64,000 nucleotides of DNA from Tectiglobus sp965247245 (GCA_965247245.1 CBDFGV010000003.1:3782001-3846000); one strand, 5' to 3'. Shown: positions 1-8,866, counted from the stretch's first letter. Numbers and translations: made by a program. The notes: a model not told the origin generated them from the letters alone.

Positions 1-396
1 GTGATTTCTCGAAGGCGGCTTGATGCCCAACAGCGAGGAGGCAATGTTGGCCAATCCGGCCTGCACGGTCGGCTGGCCGACGAAGCGCATCATGTCGCTA
101 ATCAACCAGACAATGCGCGGGTCCTTCGACTGAGAGATTTGACTCAGAGCGGCCGTCTGTTCCCGTCCCCAGGTCGATTGTGTCGTGCTATCGATGAAAG
201 CTGCCTTGACGGCCGCTTGCAGCTCTTTGGATAGGGCACCTTTAGGTACAGCTGGCGGCTTGCCGAACTTCTTGATCACGTAGTCCGGCAGCGGGTTATC
301 CGCTGCAACCTGCCCGACACCGGTGAATACTGAGGTGGCTGCGACCAGCAACGCAAACAGTAAATGGCGATATTGCGAAGTCCTTGCCGTTGCCAT
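1..396 (-). CDS. Secreted protein, N-terminal part (possible DUF3179 family)
   Basis: An open frame begins with ATG at 396 and runs off the left edge, so only the first 132 codons are seen. Residues 1-32 form a typical signal peptide (basic start, hydrophobic core, VAAD-like end), so the product is exported. The mature part has a helical stretch reading SQISQSKDPRIVWLISDMM, then a region ending in LLGIKPP. This 'repeat of residues, DPR, WL.SDM.RF, LLG..PP' layout reminds me of the N-terminus of DUF3179 proteins, but the defining domain lies outside the window. Function unknown. Confidence 0.6.
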   Translation of the reverse strand, partial: MATARTSQYRHLLFALLVAATSVFTGVGQVAADNPLPDYVIKKFGKPPAVPKGALSKELQAAVKAAFIDSTTQSTWGREQTAALSQISQSKDPRIVWLISDMMRFVGQPTVQAGLANIASSLLGIKPPSRNH

Positions 397-621
397 GGCA
401 CACCTCTTGAACATTCGTTTCAATTTCGAGGCTTCGAGTTCCATGGGCGCGGACCAGAACGCAATCCGGCTGCCGTGTCGGATCGCAGGCTCGAAGACGA
501 CGAACGTCAACGAAACCGCGCACGAAGCGTGAGGTTGCATTGTGGCTGACTATATCTGCAAGGCCAGTCACATCATTTCAGCAATGAGTGAGCAGCATGC
601 GGACAAGCGACTCTGAGCGGC

Positions 622-1155
622 TCAAAGACCACTGAGAAAGTCCACTGGCACAACATCGGTTAACCCTACACCGTTTTCTGATCGATAGAAGATGTGCCCC
701 GCCGCATGCATTTTTTGAGCAGCGACTTCGAGAACGACCGGACGTCCATGCCGCTGGCCAACCTTGATCGCCGTTTCGTGATCGAACGAAAGATGGACAT
801 GCTGGCGCGATTGAGCGGTGAGACCTTGAGCCCGTATCGCCTCCAGGAAGCGCTGGGCAGTGCCATGATAGAGCGTCTCCGGCGGGACAATAGGTTCTAG
901 CCCAAGATCAACATCGACGGAGTGACCCTGGTTGGCGCGAATGAATTGACCGTCGTCCGAAAGCGCAAACCTTTGCTTGTCATTCTGTTCAACGACGTCG
1001 CGAACGATATCGTGGCTCAGTTGGCCACGAGACTTAGCAACCAGTTCTTCAGCTGAGGCCCAGCCAGCCTGGTCCAAGCGCAGGTCGATCGATTGCGGTT
1101 GATGCCGCAGGACGAGGCTCAGAAACTTGCTTGCCTGGATAAGTCTTTTTTCCAT
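622..1155 (-). CDS. kptA: RNA 2'-phosphotransferase KptA/Tpt1
   Basis: 177 aa, full length for the family. KptA/Tpt1 removes an internal RNA 2'-phosphate by transferring it to NAD+, giving ADP-ribose 1'',2''-cyclic phosphate and nicotinamide. Visible family motifs: LRHQP (Arg17, His18), RANQGHS (Arg73 to Ser79), YHGT (96-99) and a C-terminal NGVGLTDVVP segment. The N-terminal half has the winged-helix-like part, the C-terminal half the ADP-ribosyltransferase-like fold. Bacteria lack the tRNA splicing route that makes 2'-phosphates in fungi, so its natural substrate here is unknown. It stands alone, downstream of the permease gene on the same strand but beyond that gene's terminator. Confidence 0.93.
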   Translation of the reverse strand: MEKRLIQASKFLSLVLRHQPQSIDLRLDQAGWASAEELVAKSRGQLSHDIVRDVVEQNDKQRFALSDDGQFIRANQGHSVDVDLGLEPIVPPETLYHGTAQRFLEAIRAQGLTAQSRQHVHLSFDHETAIKVGQRHGRPVVLEVAAQKMHAAGHIFYRSENGVGLTDVVPVDFLSGL

Positions 1156-1224
1156 GCCGTGGCCGTTACGTGGGCAATGCGTAGAAACTTTGTCCGCTCA
1201 CATTTCGAACCAAAAGGACAGACG

Positions 1225-1261
1225 CCCAAAAGCAAAGGCCGCACCCATCGGGCACGGCCTT
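1225..1261 (-). terminator. Rho-independent terminator of the permease operon
   Basis: Read on the minus strand, AAGGCCG pairs with CGGCCTT around a short inner stem, followed by TTTGCTTTT. It lies just after the stop codon of the permease gene at 1286 and before kptA, so it separates the two transcription units. Confidence 0.7.
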
Positions 1262-1285
1262 CGAGCATTCATGACGTTTCGGGTA

Positions 1286-2320
1286 CTATGCCATGGCGGC
1301 GAAGGTGCCGTAGGCCAGGCCAGACAGAACTGCACCAGTGAAGCCAAGCGCGATGTAAGCCGCAAATACCTGCCGCTTGACCAGGGCAAACACGGCGGTC
1401 ATCGCCGGGATTGAGCTCACACCGCCGGCAACGACGAAGGCCATAGCTGCACCGGCGCTCATGCCTTGTTCCATCAGACCGGCGACCAGCGGCGGTGCCG
1501 CGTACGAGTTGAGATAGGCTGGCGCGCCGATCAGAGCGCTCAGGACAATCGGGAACAGACCTTCTCCGCCAAGCAGGTGGGCGATCGACTCAGCCGGGAT
1601 GTAGGCGATCATCATCGATTCAAGGACATAGGCCAGTGTCAACCACTTGAGGAGGAAGTAGCCATTGGCAATCGCTTCCTTGCGGAACACGCCGACGCGC
1701 TTCTCTTCGGTCCAGAACGTCCAGTTAGGCTTGCCTTTGAACGGTGAACCGCAGCTGGAACAACCGCCGCCACTGCGCTCGCGCAGCGTATCGGCAAACA
1801 GGCCGGCTCGTGTCATCGACAGCATCACGAAGCCACCAAGCAGACCCATACCAACTGCAACCATCGTCTTGGCGATCGCAAACTCAAAACCAAGCGCTCC
1901 CGCGGTAATCAGGAATGCCGGCGGGTCCATCAACGGCGAAGACAACCAGAACGCCATCACCGGAGCTAGTGGCGTACCAAGTGCCAAAAGGCCGGCAATG
2001 AATGGGATAACCTCACACGAACAGAATGGCGACAGACCGCCCATCATAGATGCGAGGACAATCATCTTTATCTGACGGCCCTCGAACGCTTTGGCGACGA
2101 TCGCCTCGGCGCCGGTAGCCTTCAGGTAGGCAACAGCCAGAATGGCAAAAAGAATGTAAGGCGCCGTATTGGCCAACGCTCCGGCTGCAAACTGGATCGA
2201 TTTTGGCAGCTGTTGTGGGTCCAATGCAGCGATGCCGGCCAGCAGCAGCACAACGGCCAGCCAGGCGCCATCGATCTTGGGTAGATTAAACTGTCTGAGT
2301 TTCTCGACGAGGGCTGTCAT
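1286..2320 (-). CDS. DUF318/ArsP-type permease (SO_0444-like Cu/Zn efflux family)
   Basis: 344 aa from the ATG at 2320; an ATG at 2326 (ATGATCATG) is the alternative and would overlap the arsR-type stop codon, but AGGAG sits about 8 bases before 2320. About eight to ten hydrophobic segments mark an inner-membrane protein. The first repeat carries GLSPFCSCEVIPF followed by a glycine/proline-rich segment, the hallmark of DUF318 permeases; a central soluble loop has the cysteine group GGGCSSCGSPF, suited to thiophilic metal or metalloid binding. The gene is translationally coupled to the ArsR-type regulator before it, so export of a metal or metalloid in response to that ion is the likely role. 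Substrate not determinable from sequence. Confidence 0.82.
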   Translation of the reverse strand: MTALVEKLRQFNLPKIDGAWLAVVLLLAGIAALDPQQLPKSIQFAAGALANTAPYILFAILAVAYLKATGAEAIVAKAFEGRQIKMIVLASMMGGLSPFCSCEVIPFIAGLLALGTPLAPVMAFWLSSPLMDPPAFLITAGALGFEFAIAKTMVAVGMGLLGGFVMLSMTRAGLFADTLRERSGGGCSSCGSPFKGKPNWTFWTEEKRVGVFRKEAIANGYFLLKWLTLAYVLESMMIAYIPAESIAHLLGGEGLFPIVLSALIGAPAYLNSYAAPPLVAGLMEQGMSAGAAMAFVVAGGVSSIPAMTAVFALVKRQVFAAYIALGFTGAVLSGLAYGTFAAMA

Positions 2321-2322
2321 GA

Positions 2323-2658
2323 TCATCTCTCCTCTTCGTCGGCACAGCACTCACGCAGAAGGAAGTTTGCGAGAGCCTCGATATGCGTGAATGCTGCTTG
2401 GTTGTGGATCGTACGGCCATCCTTCGTCTGCTCAATCAGCCGGGCGGCTGAAAGAAAGCGCAGATGATGGCTGAGTGTTGATGCCGGAATGCCGGTCTTC
2501 TGCTGGATCTCCCCAACAGTTAGGCCCGAATGTCCGGCTCTGACCAATGCCAACAGGACATCCAATCGCGGCTCCGAGCCAATCGCCGCAAAACCCTGCG
2601 CCGCTTCCTCGAGGCCAATATTGTCGTTCGATGGTTTGATGTCGTGTGCGTTGCTCAT
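2323..2658 (-). CDS. ArsR/SmtB-family transcriptional repressor
   Basis: 111 aa winged-helix regulator. The recognition region LTVGEIQQKTGIPASTLSHH followed by LRFLSAARLIEQTKDGRTIH is standard ArsR. The protein ends in LLRECCADEEER; the adjacent Cys pair near the C-terminus may be part of the inducer site, as ArsR proteins vary in ligand position. Its stop TGA overlaps the ATGA ahead of the permease gene, so both are one operon. A 16-base perfect palindrome sits immediately upstream, the probable auto-operator. Confidence 0.9.
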   Translation of the reverse strand: MSNAHDIKPSNDNIGLEEAAQGFAAIGSEPRLDVLLALVRAGHSGLTVGEIQQKTGIPASTLSHHLRFLSAARLIEQTKDGRTIHNQAAFTHIEALANFLLRECCADEEER

Positions 2659-2664
2659 ATTTCG

Positions 2665-2693
2665 ATAATTCTAGAATTATAGTATTTTGTCAA
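2665..2693 (-). promoter_or_regulatory. ArsR operator palindrome and overlapping promoter
   Basis: ATAATTCTAGAATTAT at 2665-2680 is a perfect 16-base palindrome, 7 bases from the regulator's start codon. On the minus strand a consensus -35 TTGACA (2688-2693) precedes it; 17 bases on lies AATTAT, inside the palindrome, as a -10. Binding would occlude the -10. The predicted transcript start falls within a few bases of the ATG, so the mRNA may have little or no leader. Confidence 0.7.
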
Positions 2694-2707
2694 GCAGCAA
2701 TTTGCGG

Positions 2708-3868
2708 TTATCCCGCCCGCTGGGCTTTCAGCATCTCGGCTGCCTTGGCATAGCCCCCGCCGGCACCATCAACGAAATGCATATGGTTGCTGTCGGTTTC
2801 ACTAGGCACGATGCAGGTCATCAGGGCATTGTCCTGTGCGTGCAACCCATAGTCGGCAGTTCCGCTGGCGCGAGCTTCATCCAGAAGTTCCTGCAGCCCG
2901 TTGTAGGTAGTCTGCGAGCAATCGATCGTCAGTTTGAGGCCATCGTCAAACTTCCGGAAATCCGTGTTCCTGACGGTCTCCCGCTTGTACTTGACCGGGT
3001 CAAAGTCACCAATCTTGCGGCGTCTCGCGAACAGATACCAAACAAACAAATAGTAAAACCACAAACCGACCCGCTTCGCGACGTAGGACCGCCGGCCGCC
3101 CATCGCGCGTGCTTCCAGGGACATGGCCTGACTGCTCAGCGCAAACTTCGCCGTCTGCTCGGTGACCGGCCGGCCCTCTTCAATTTCGCGCTCATGAATG
3201 TAATTGACGATATCGCGGACGAGCTTGCGGTAGGTTGCGACATCGGCGTCGTCCCGGCGCAGCACCAGCAACGATGCAATCATGCCGCGCAGAGCTTCGA
3301 TCGGCTGCCAGCGGCACGACAGGCTGGTGAGATCGGGCCGCGCACCGGCCGGAGCTGGCGAAATTGTAAATTGTCCGGACTTCATCGCGTCTTCTGCCCA
3401 GGCAACGCCGCCGCCCGAGAACATGGCGTAGCGAACATCTGGCGAAGCTGCGAACTGTGCGACTCGTACGTCCAACCCCGCTTCGCGTACTTTCTCAATC
3501 GGTACCAAGGCGGTGCGCAGTTGCAGATCGATTTCCTCCTGCGACCACGTGCTGACCGCCGAAAGAGCTTGTGCGGCCTTGTCCTCGGCACTCGCCGGAA
3601 TGATAAATGCGGCCCCATCACCGCCGAACACAAAGGGAATATGATTGGATGAAACAGCATTGCGAACCGCCGCAATGACACTGGCACCAACCATATTGAC
3701 GGACTTGTAGCGGCCCGCCGCGATCGCGCCTGTGGAGTTGACCACGTCCGACGTCCCCACCAGCCATCCCTCCGGGATTGGCCGGTATCCGGATGCATCT
3801 GCGACATCCGCGAACTCGTCGATCAGGGGGATCTCAGCGTGGAACGCGTCCAACTCTGACGTCGACAT
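2708..3868 (-). CDS. DUF3095 family protein
   Basis: 386 aa from the ATG at 3868, which has a CCGGAG ribosome site; the frame is open further upstream but without good signals. I recognise the DUF3095 pattern: WLVGTSDVVNSTGAIAAGRYKSVN near residue 40-65, then PFVFGGDGAAFIIP near 90-105. The combination of an Asp early in one strand and GGDG in a strand-turn resembles the palm of class III cyclases and GGDEF enzymes, so a nucleotide-cyclising or nucleotide-binding role is possible, but that is inference. The central part has FALSSQAMSLEARAMGG; a hydrophobic WFYYLFVWYLFARRR segment follows. Divergent from the CoA-transferase next door. Confidence 0.8.
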   Translation of the reverse strand: MSTSELDAFHAEIPLIDEFADVADASGYRPIPEGWLVGTSDVVNSTGAIAAGRYKSVNMVGASVIAAVRNAVSSNHIPFVFGGDGAAFIIPASAEDKAAQALSAVSTWSQEEIDLQLRTALVPIEKVREAGLDVRVAQFAASPDVRYAMFSGGGVAWAEDAMKSGQFTISPAPAGARPDLTSLSCRWQPIEALRGMIASLLVLRRDDADVATYRKLVRDIVNYIHEREIEEGRPVTEQTAKFALSSQAMSLEARAMGGRRSYVAKRVGLWFYYLFVWYLFARRRKIGDFDPVKYKRETVRNTDFRKFDDGLKLTIDCSQTTYNGLQELLDEARASGTADYGLHAQDNALMTCIVPSETDSNHMHFVDGAGGGYAKAAEMLKAQRAG

Positions 3869-4000
3869 TTCGAACTCCGGCAAAATGGATCTGTTGCGGC
3901 AACGTAGCCCAACAGATATCAGATCGCACGCAACCGGTCCTTGCGAGACGTATGTGGCCGGGTGATAGTGCCGGAAAACAGCACATCGCACGGGAATAGC

Positions 4001-5215
4001 GTGACAAAACAAGCAACAGGCCCATTGGCTGGCGTTCGAATCCTGGATCTGACATCTGTCGTTTTCGGCCCCTATGCCACGCAGATGCTGGGCGATCTCG
4101 GCGCCGACATCATCAAGATCGAACCGCCGGAAGGCGACATCATGCGTGCGGCCTCTTTCAGCCGCTCACCGGGCATGGGGGCGGTTTACCTGACCGTCAA
4201 TCGCAATAAGCGCAGCGCTGTGTTCGACCTCAAGAATGCCGATGCGAAAGCTGCTCTTTTGCGGCTGTGCGAAACCGTGGATGTGTTCGTGCATTCGGTA
4301 CGGCCACAGGCAATTCAAAAGCTCGGGTTGTCTTACGAAGATGTCAGCGCTGCCAATCCGAGCATCGTTTATTGCTCAGCCTGGGGGTTTCGGTCGGACG
4401 GGCCTTATGCCGAACGCCCGGCCTATGACGATGTCATCCAGGGTATGTCAGGAATTGCTGACCTGCCAACCAAGCGCGGCGGAGACGCACCGGAATTCGC
4501 GCCGATGGTGATGGCCGATAAGGTGTCGGGCTTGCATGCTGTCGCCGCCATCACAAGCGCGTTGTTTCATCGCGAAAGAACCGGTGAAGGTCAGGCCGTC
4601 GAGGTGCCGATGTTCGAGAGCATCGCTTCGTTCAATCTCGCCGAGCATATGGCCGGCGCCGTGTTTGACCCGCCACTAGGCCCGATGGGTTACAACCGCG
4701 TGCTGGTTGAGCATCGCAAGCCGCATCGCACGGCCGATGGCTTCATGGTCGTCCTGCCCTACAACAACAAGCAGTGGCAGAATTTCTTCAAGGCGGCTGG
4801 CAGAACAGACATGCTCGACGATCCGCGCTGCCACGATGCGAAATTGCGTGCCAGCCAAAATGCGGAGATGTACGCGATGATCTCCGAGATCATGCCGCAC
4901 AAAACAACTGCCGAATGGGAGGACCTGCTGGCGCAAGCGGATGTCCCATCAGAGCGCGTCAATCGGATCGAAGATCTAGAGAACGACGAGCATCTCAAGG
5001 CGCTGGGTTTCTTTCAGACTTATGAGCACCCGACCGAGGGTCGCCTGAAAACACCTTCGGCACCGCTGCAGTTTTCAAAAACGCCTGCCCAAACGATAAG
5101 GAGTCACCCGCCGCAACTCGGAGAGCAGACCGAGGAGATCCTGGCTGAAGCGGGGTTCTCAAAGGATGACATTGCAATGTTGATCAGTGGTGGTGCTGTG
5201 AAGAGCGCCGGCTAA
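4001..5215 (+). CDS. CoA-transferase family III (CaiB/BaiF)
   Basis: 404 aa from GTG 4001, preceded by CGGGAA; longer starts (GTG 3967, TTG 3941) are possible but lack signals. Family III enzymes move CoA between carboxylic acids through an aspartyl-CoA intermediate. The N-terminal LAGVRILDLTSVVFGPYATQ, LGDLGADIIKIE and NRNKRS blocks are diagnostic; the catalytic Asp is expected in ERPAYDDVIQGMSGI near residue 145-155. A PMGYNRVL region and C-terminal PPQLGEQTEEIL complete the fold. No substrate-specific neighbour is visible, so it could act on carnitine-, succinyl- or formyl-type acids. A second family member lies at 9052. Confidence 0.9.
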   Translation: MTKQATGPLAGVRILDLTSVVFGPYATQMLGDLGADIIKIEPPEGDIMRAASFSRSPGMGAVYLTVNRNKRSAVFDLKNADAKAALLRLCETVDVFVHSVRPQAIQKLGLSYEDVSAANPSIVYCSAWGFRSDGPYAERPAYDDVIQGMSGIADLPTKRGGDAPEFAPMVMADKVSGLHAVAAITSALFHRERTGEGQAVEVPMFESIASFNLAEHMAGAVFDPPLGPMGYNRVLVEHRKPHRTADGFMVVLPYNNKQWQNFFKAAGRTDMLDDPRCHDAKLRASQNAEMYAMISEIMPHKTTAEWEDLLAQADVPSERVNRIEDLENDEHLKALGFFQTYEHPTEGRLKTPSAPLQFSKTPAQTIRSHPPQLGEQTEEILAEAGFSKDDIAMLISGGAVKSAG

Positions 5216-5292
5216 GCATCGTTTTGAAAAACACCAGAAACGGGCTATCGGGTATGGCAGACTGATTCGCTGCGCCAGAGGCTCGGGACAGC

Positions 5293-5901
5293 ATGAGCAC
5301 GAATAAGATTGGTGGACCTGAAATCGAAAGGCTCGTCCAGCTGTTGGGACGACTGCCGGGCCTTGGTCATCGCTCGGCCCGCAAAGCCGCTCTCGCGTTG
5401 CTGAAGCGGCGCGAAGACCTGCTCAATCCGCTGGCAGAAGCGATGCGCGTTGCATCGGAAAAGCTCATCGAATGCCCGCAATGTGGCAACATCGATACGG
5501 TCGCTCCCTGTACAATCTGCTCTGATCCCCGCCGTGATCAGTCGACAATCGTTGTTGTTGAGGAGATTGCAGATCTCTGGGCCCTGGAACGCGCAGGTGT
5601 CGTGAAAGGACTGTTCCATGTCCTCGGCGGACACTTGTCACCGTTGGATGGTGTGGGTCCGGAGCAGCTCAATATCGCAAAGCTGATCGAACGCGCCCAC
5701 GAACCAGCCGTGACAGAGATCATTCTGGCCCTCAACGTCACTGTCGAAGGGCAGTCGACCGCGCATTACCTATTGGATGCGCTTGAAGATGCTGACGTGA
5801 CGGTGACACGCCTTGCCCAGGGTGTGCCGGTCGGTGGTGAACTTGACTATCTCGACGAAGGTACGCTCGCCGCCGCAATCAAGTCACGGCGGCAAGTTTA
5901 G
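5293..5901 (+). CDS. recR: Recombination mediator RecR
   Basis: 202 aa, full length. RecR works with RecO (and RecF) to load RecA at gaps. Order of parts: helix-hairpin-helix LPGLGHRSARKAAL at 21-34, four-Cys zinc finger (Cys61, 64, 73, 76), Toprim domain starting IVVVEEIADL and continuing to about 175, C-terminal Walker-like tail. Often encoded after dnaX and an YbaB protein; here it stands alone and converges on the HerA-like gene with 18 bases between them. Confidence 0.97.
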   Translation: MSTNKIGGPEIERLVQLLGRLPGLGHRSARKAALALLKRREDLLNPLAEAMRVASEKLIECPQCGNIDTVAPCTICSDPRRDQSTIVVVEEIADLWALERAGVVKGLFHVLGGHLSPLDGVGPEQLNIAKLIERAHEPAVTEIILALNVTVEGQSTAHYLLDALEDADVTVTRLAQGVPVGGELDYLDEGTLAAAIKSRRQV

Positions 5902-5919
5902 AGCCCAAAGGCAGGGTCT

Positions 5920-7953
5920 CTAGCGCTTGCGCTGCTGAAGACGTTCACGGATCGAGCGCAGCGCATCGGAACCATTTCCAGCCGCCTCTCCGCCGGCTGC
6001 TGGCTGACGCTGAGCACCGGCTTCTGGTTGCGCGGCCCGGATTGATGGGCGGGCTGCAGGAGCTGCCTGACCACCAGCCGCCGGTTCGCGACGAAGCGCT
6101 GCTGCCGCGCGGCGCTGCATGGCCGCCGGTGCTTCTCCGCGTGGCGCCATCTGACTTCCTGCCGCCGCCGCGCGCTGTGCAACCGGGGCTTCAACAGCTG
6201 GAGCCGGTGCCGCTTGCTCTGCAGAGTTAGAAATACCCATAGAATCGGCCAGCATTCCGTTCTGGTCTAGATCATCACCGGTTGCGCCACCGCCTGATGC
6301 GCGCCACCGCTCGACCAGACGATCAAGGAAGTCTTCATCGCCAAGAGAACTTTGCCACTTCTCGCTAAAGCGGGCCGTAGATGAGCGCGGTAACGCCGAC
6401 GGCGCCAACATGTCGAAGCGTAGACGCACAGGCAGCGTGACACCGTCGCCGAACGCAATAGCCTCACGTTGGCCCAGCGCGGGCAAGAATTCCAACAGGC
6501 CGGAACCTGTATCGGACACGGCCGACTGTACAATCTGCTGGTCTCGATCGTTCGACATTCGAAGCGCGAACACGGTGTTGCACTGAGACAGGATTGTCGG
6601 ATCGATCTCAGCCGGCCGCTGCGTCACGATACAAAGCGAAGCACCATACTTGCGGCCTTCCTTTGCGATCTTCGCAATCGACCTGCGGCATGGTTCGAAA
6701 CCGGAGTCCTGTTTGGCAGGCACATAGCGGTGAGCTTCTTCGCACACCAGCGTCACCGGAATGTGCCCTTCACCCCAGAGTGCAAAGTCGAACGTCATGC
6801 GGCACAGGACCGAGACAACGACGTTGACGATTTCACTCGGCAAACCGGTTAGTTCGAGAATCGTAATCGGCTTCTCATTGACCGGAACTCGGAAGATGCG
6901 GCCGAGGATTTGCGCCATGCCATCATAGACGGTGAGCTGGCCGAACATGAAGGCGTAGCGGCCGTCCTGGCTGATCATCTCGATCCGCTGGCGCAGCTGA
7001 CGATAGGGGTGCAGGTCTTTCTTGTTTTCGAGACGGCCCATCCGGTCGTCGATCATCGCGAGGATGTCAGACATCCGGTAGGGAACCGGGGTGTCAACCG
7101 TGAAGCGGCTCGCCTCGCCGCCGCGGCGCAGCGACTGTCCGTCCTTGTTCGAACGGCCGGACTGGTAGTTGGCCTTGGCAATCGGAACCAGTTCCTGGAG
7201 GATTTCGATCTCTGACTTGTAGTGGTCAGCGCCGCCCAACAGAACCTCAACCAACTCCTCGAAGTTCAGCAGCCAATAAGGCAGCTGCATATTGCGTGGC
7301 GAGATAACCTCGCCCCACTCTTTGAAAGCGGTTGCGTATTCGTTGTGCGGGTCAAGCAGCACGATGTGCGCGTTCGGGTTCTGCTCCAGGATGGCCCGCA
7401 GGATGAGCGCGGTGGTACAGGACTTACCGGTGCCCGTTGTGCCGAGAATGGCGAAGTGCTTGCCGAGTAGATCATCAACCCGGACCATGGCCGGAATCGT
7501 TGAGTCCTGGCGAATGCCGCCGACGCGGACAGATCCGGACATGTCACCGCAAAATGCGCACTGAAGCTGCTCAGTGGAGGCAACACGGACGCGGTCGCCA
7601 AGCGATGGATAGACGGTTACACCGCGATTGAACGAGGCACTATTGCCATCATCGCTATTGCGCAGTTCGCCAACCAGCCCAAGCTCTGCAATCCAGATCT
7701 CGACGTCGTTGTCACCCTGGGCCGGAACCGGTACGCTCAAAGCCGATACAATCGCGAGAACGGTCGTGTTGGCCTGAGGGATCGCCATCAGAGTACCCAT
7801 TTCGGGGCGTTCCGAAAGCTTCAAAGCTGCACCATTGTTCTGGTTGTCGAGAAGCACAATGGCCTTCGATCCCGTCACAGACACAATGCGCCCGATCGAG
7901 CCATCATGTACCGGGCTTGATACAATGGACTTAGCGGTCGCCATCTCAGACAT
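5920..7953 (-). CDS. HerA-like/DUF87 ATPase with Ala-Pro-rich tail
   Basis: 677 aa. An N-terminal beta-barrel-like HAS domain (to about 150) precedes a RecA-type motor: Walker A GTTGTGKS at 171-178, LLDPHNEYA soon after, Walker B VTLVCEEAHRYVP, and an IAKEGRKYG sensor-type segment ending in IVTQRP. This is the HerA/FtsK-type DUF87 ATPase fold, which forms hexamers that thread DNA or protein. From about 560 the sequence becomes a low-complexity Ala/Pro/Arg tail, absent from core HerA. No NurA nuclease is adjacent; instead the gene overlaps the preceding histidine kinase by 8 bases, so the two are co-translated. A role in DNA handling is possible; the kinase link suggests a regulated process. 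Confidence 0.85.
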   Translation of the reverse strand: MSEMATAKSIVSSPVHDGSIGRIVSVTGSKAIVLLDNQNNGAALKLSERPEMGTLMAIPQANTTVLAIVSALSVPVPAQGDNDVEIWIAELGLVGELRNSDDGNSASFNRGVTVYPSLGDRVRVASTEQLQCAFCGDMSGSVRVGGIRQDSTIPAMVRVDDLLGKHFAILGTTGTGKSCTTALILRAILEQNPNAHIVLLDPHNEYATAFKEWGEVISPRNMQLPYWLLNFEELVEVLLGGADHYKSEIEILQELVPIAKANYQSGRSNKDGQSLRRGGEASRFTVDTPVPYRMSDILAMIDDRMGRLENKKDLHPYRQLRQRIEMISQDGRYAFMFGQLTVYDGMAQILGRIFRVPVNEKPITILELTGLPSEIVNVVVSVLCRMTFDFALWGEGHIPVTLVCEEAHRYVPAKQDSGFEPCRRSIAKIAKEGRKYGASLCIVTQRPAEIDPTILSQCNTVFALRMSNDRDQQIVQSAVSDTGSGLLEFLPALGQREAIAFGDGVTLPVRLRFDMLAPSALPRSSTARFSEKWQSSLGDEDFLDRLVERWRASGGGATGDDLDQNGMLADSMGISNSAEQAAPAPAVEAPVAQRAAAAGSQMAPRGEAPAAMQRRAAAALRREPAAGGQAAPAARPSIRAAQPEAGAQRQPAAGGEAAGNGSDALRSIRERLQQRKR

Positions 7954-8866
7954 CTTTACCTTCCAAGCGGTTGTTATGTTTGGGCGGAGTTGAAGCCTTT
8001 ATTTCCGCAGCAATTTCAGGATCGAGCGTCGCGACAAGGTTGCGTGACGGCAACGTAATCGTGACCTCCGTTCCCTTGTCCTTTTCGCTTTGAATAAGGA
8101 TTTCCCCACCATGCAGCTCAACGAGTGCGCGTGCGATCGGCAGACCGAGTCCGGTTCCCTCACGCCAGCGCGTATGGGAGCCATCGACTTGTCCGAACGG
8201 AGTCAACGCGATGTTGATTTCCTCATCCGTCATGCCGACACCGGTATCCGAGATGTGAATGCAGACGCCGACATCGGCAAGCCGCGACATCCGCACGGCA
8301 ACCTCGCCGCCCCCAGGAGTGAACTTGATCGCATTCGAAATGATGTTGGTCAGAACCTGCCTGAGCTTTGCGGCATCTCCGCGGATCGGAGGAAGTTGCT
8401 TGTCGGTGCTGCAACTCAACTCGACGCCGGCTTCCTTGGCAGTTGCCCGGAGACCCTCAACGGCTGCATCTGCAACGTCAGCGAGAGTGAATTCATTGTG
8501 GTCGAGCGTGTATCGCCCGCTCTGCATTTTCGAGATGTCGAGAATATCGTTGATAATCGCGAGCAGCTGGCCGGCTGAGTCATGAATGAGCTCTGCATAC
8601 TGAACGACGTCTTCGTCCGTGATCGGCGCATCTTTGTGCCGCGAAAGGATTTTTGAGAACCCGATGACCGTGTTCAACGGTGTCCTGAGCTCGTGACTCA
8701 TGTTGGCGATGAACTCGGACTTTACCCGGCTCGCCATCTCTGCTTCGAGCCGAGCAGACTGTTCAGCAGAGCGCGCGCGACGGCGCAGCACTGCGTCGCC
8801 GAGCAGGGTAGAGTATTCGTTCAATAGAGTATTTGTTCTATTGTTGCCGAACGAGCCGTTCATCAT
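7946..8866 (-). CDS. Cytoplasmic sensor histidine kinase
   Basis: 306 aa with no membrane segment and no recognisable sensor domain; the first 40 residues are helical. The dimerisation domain has the phospho-acceptor His58 in MSHELRTPLNTVIGFSKIL, and the ATPase domain has N-box, DTGVGMTDEE and GTGLGLPIARALVELHGG. It resembles the catalytic ends of PdhS/PleC-type kinases of alphaproteobacteria. The 3' end overlaps the HerA-like gene by 8 bases. No response regulator is adjacent. ATG ATG at 8866 gives two near-equivalent starts. Confidence 0.9.
   Translation of the reverse strand: MMNGSFGNNRTNTLLNEYSTLLGDAVLRRRARSAEQSARLEAEMASRVKSEFIANMSHELRTPLNTVIGFSKILSRHKDAPITDEDVVQYAELIHDSAGQLLAIINDILDISKMQSGRYTLDHNEFTLADVADAAVEGLRATAKEAGVELSCSTDKQLPPIRGDAAKLRQVLTNIISNAIKFTPGGGEVAVRMSRLADVGVCIHISDTGVGMTDEEINIALTPFGQVDGSHTRWREGTGLGLPIARALVELHGGEILIQSEKDKGTEVTITLPSRNLVATLDPEIAAEIKASTPPKHNNRLEGKDV

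Noticed and set aside
4030..4046. T-arm-like GGCGTTCGAATCC, as in a tRNA
   Set aside because: It lies inside the conserved start of the CoA-transferase and no cloverleaf or acceptor stem surrounds it.
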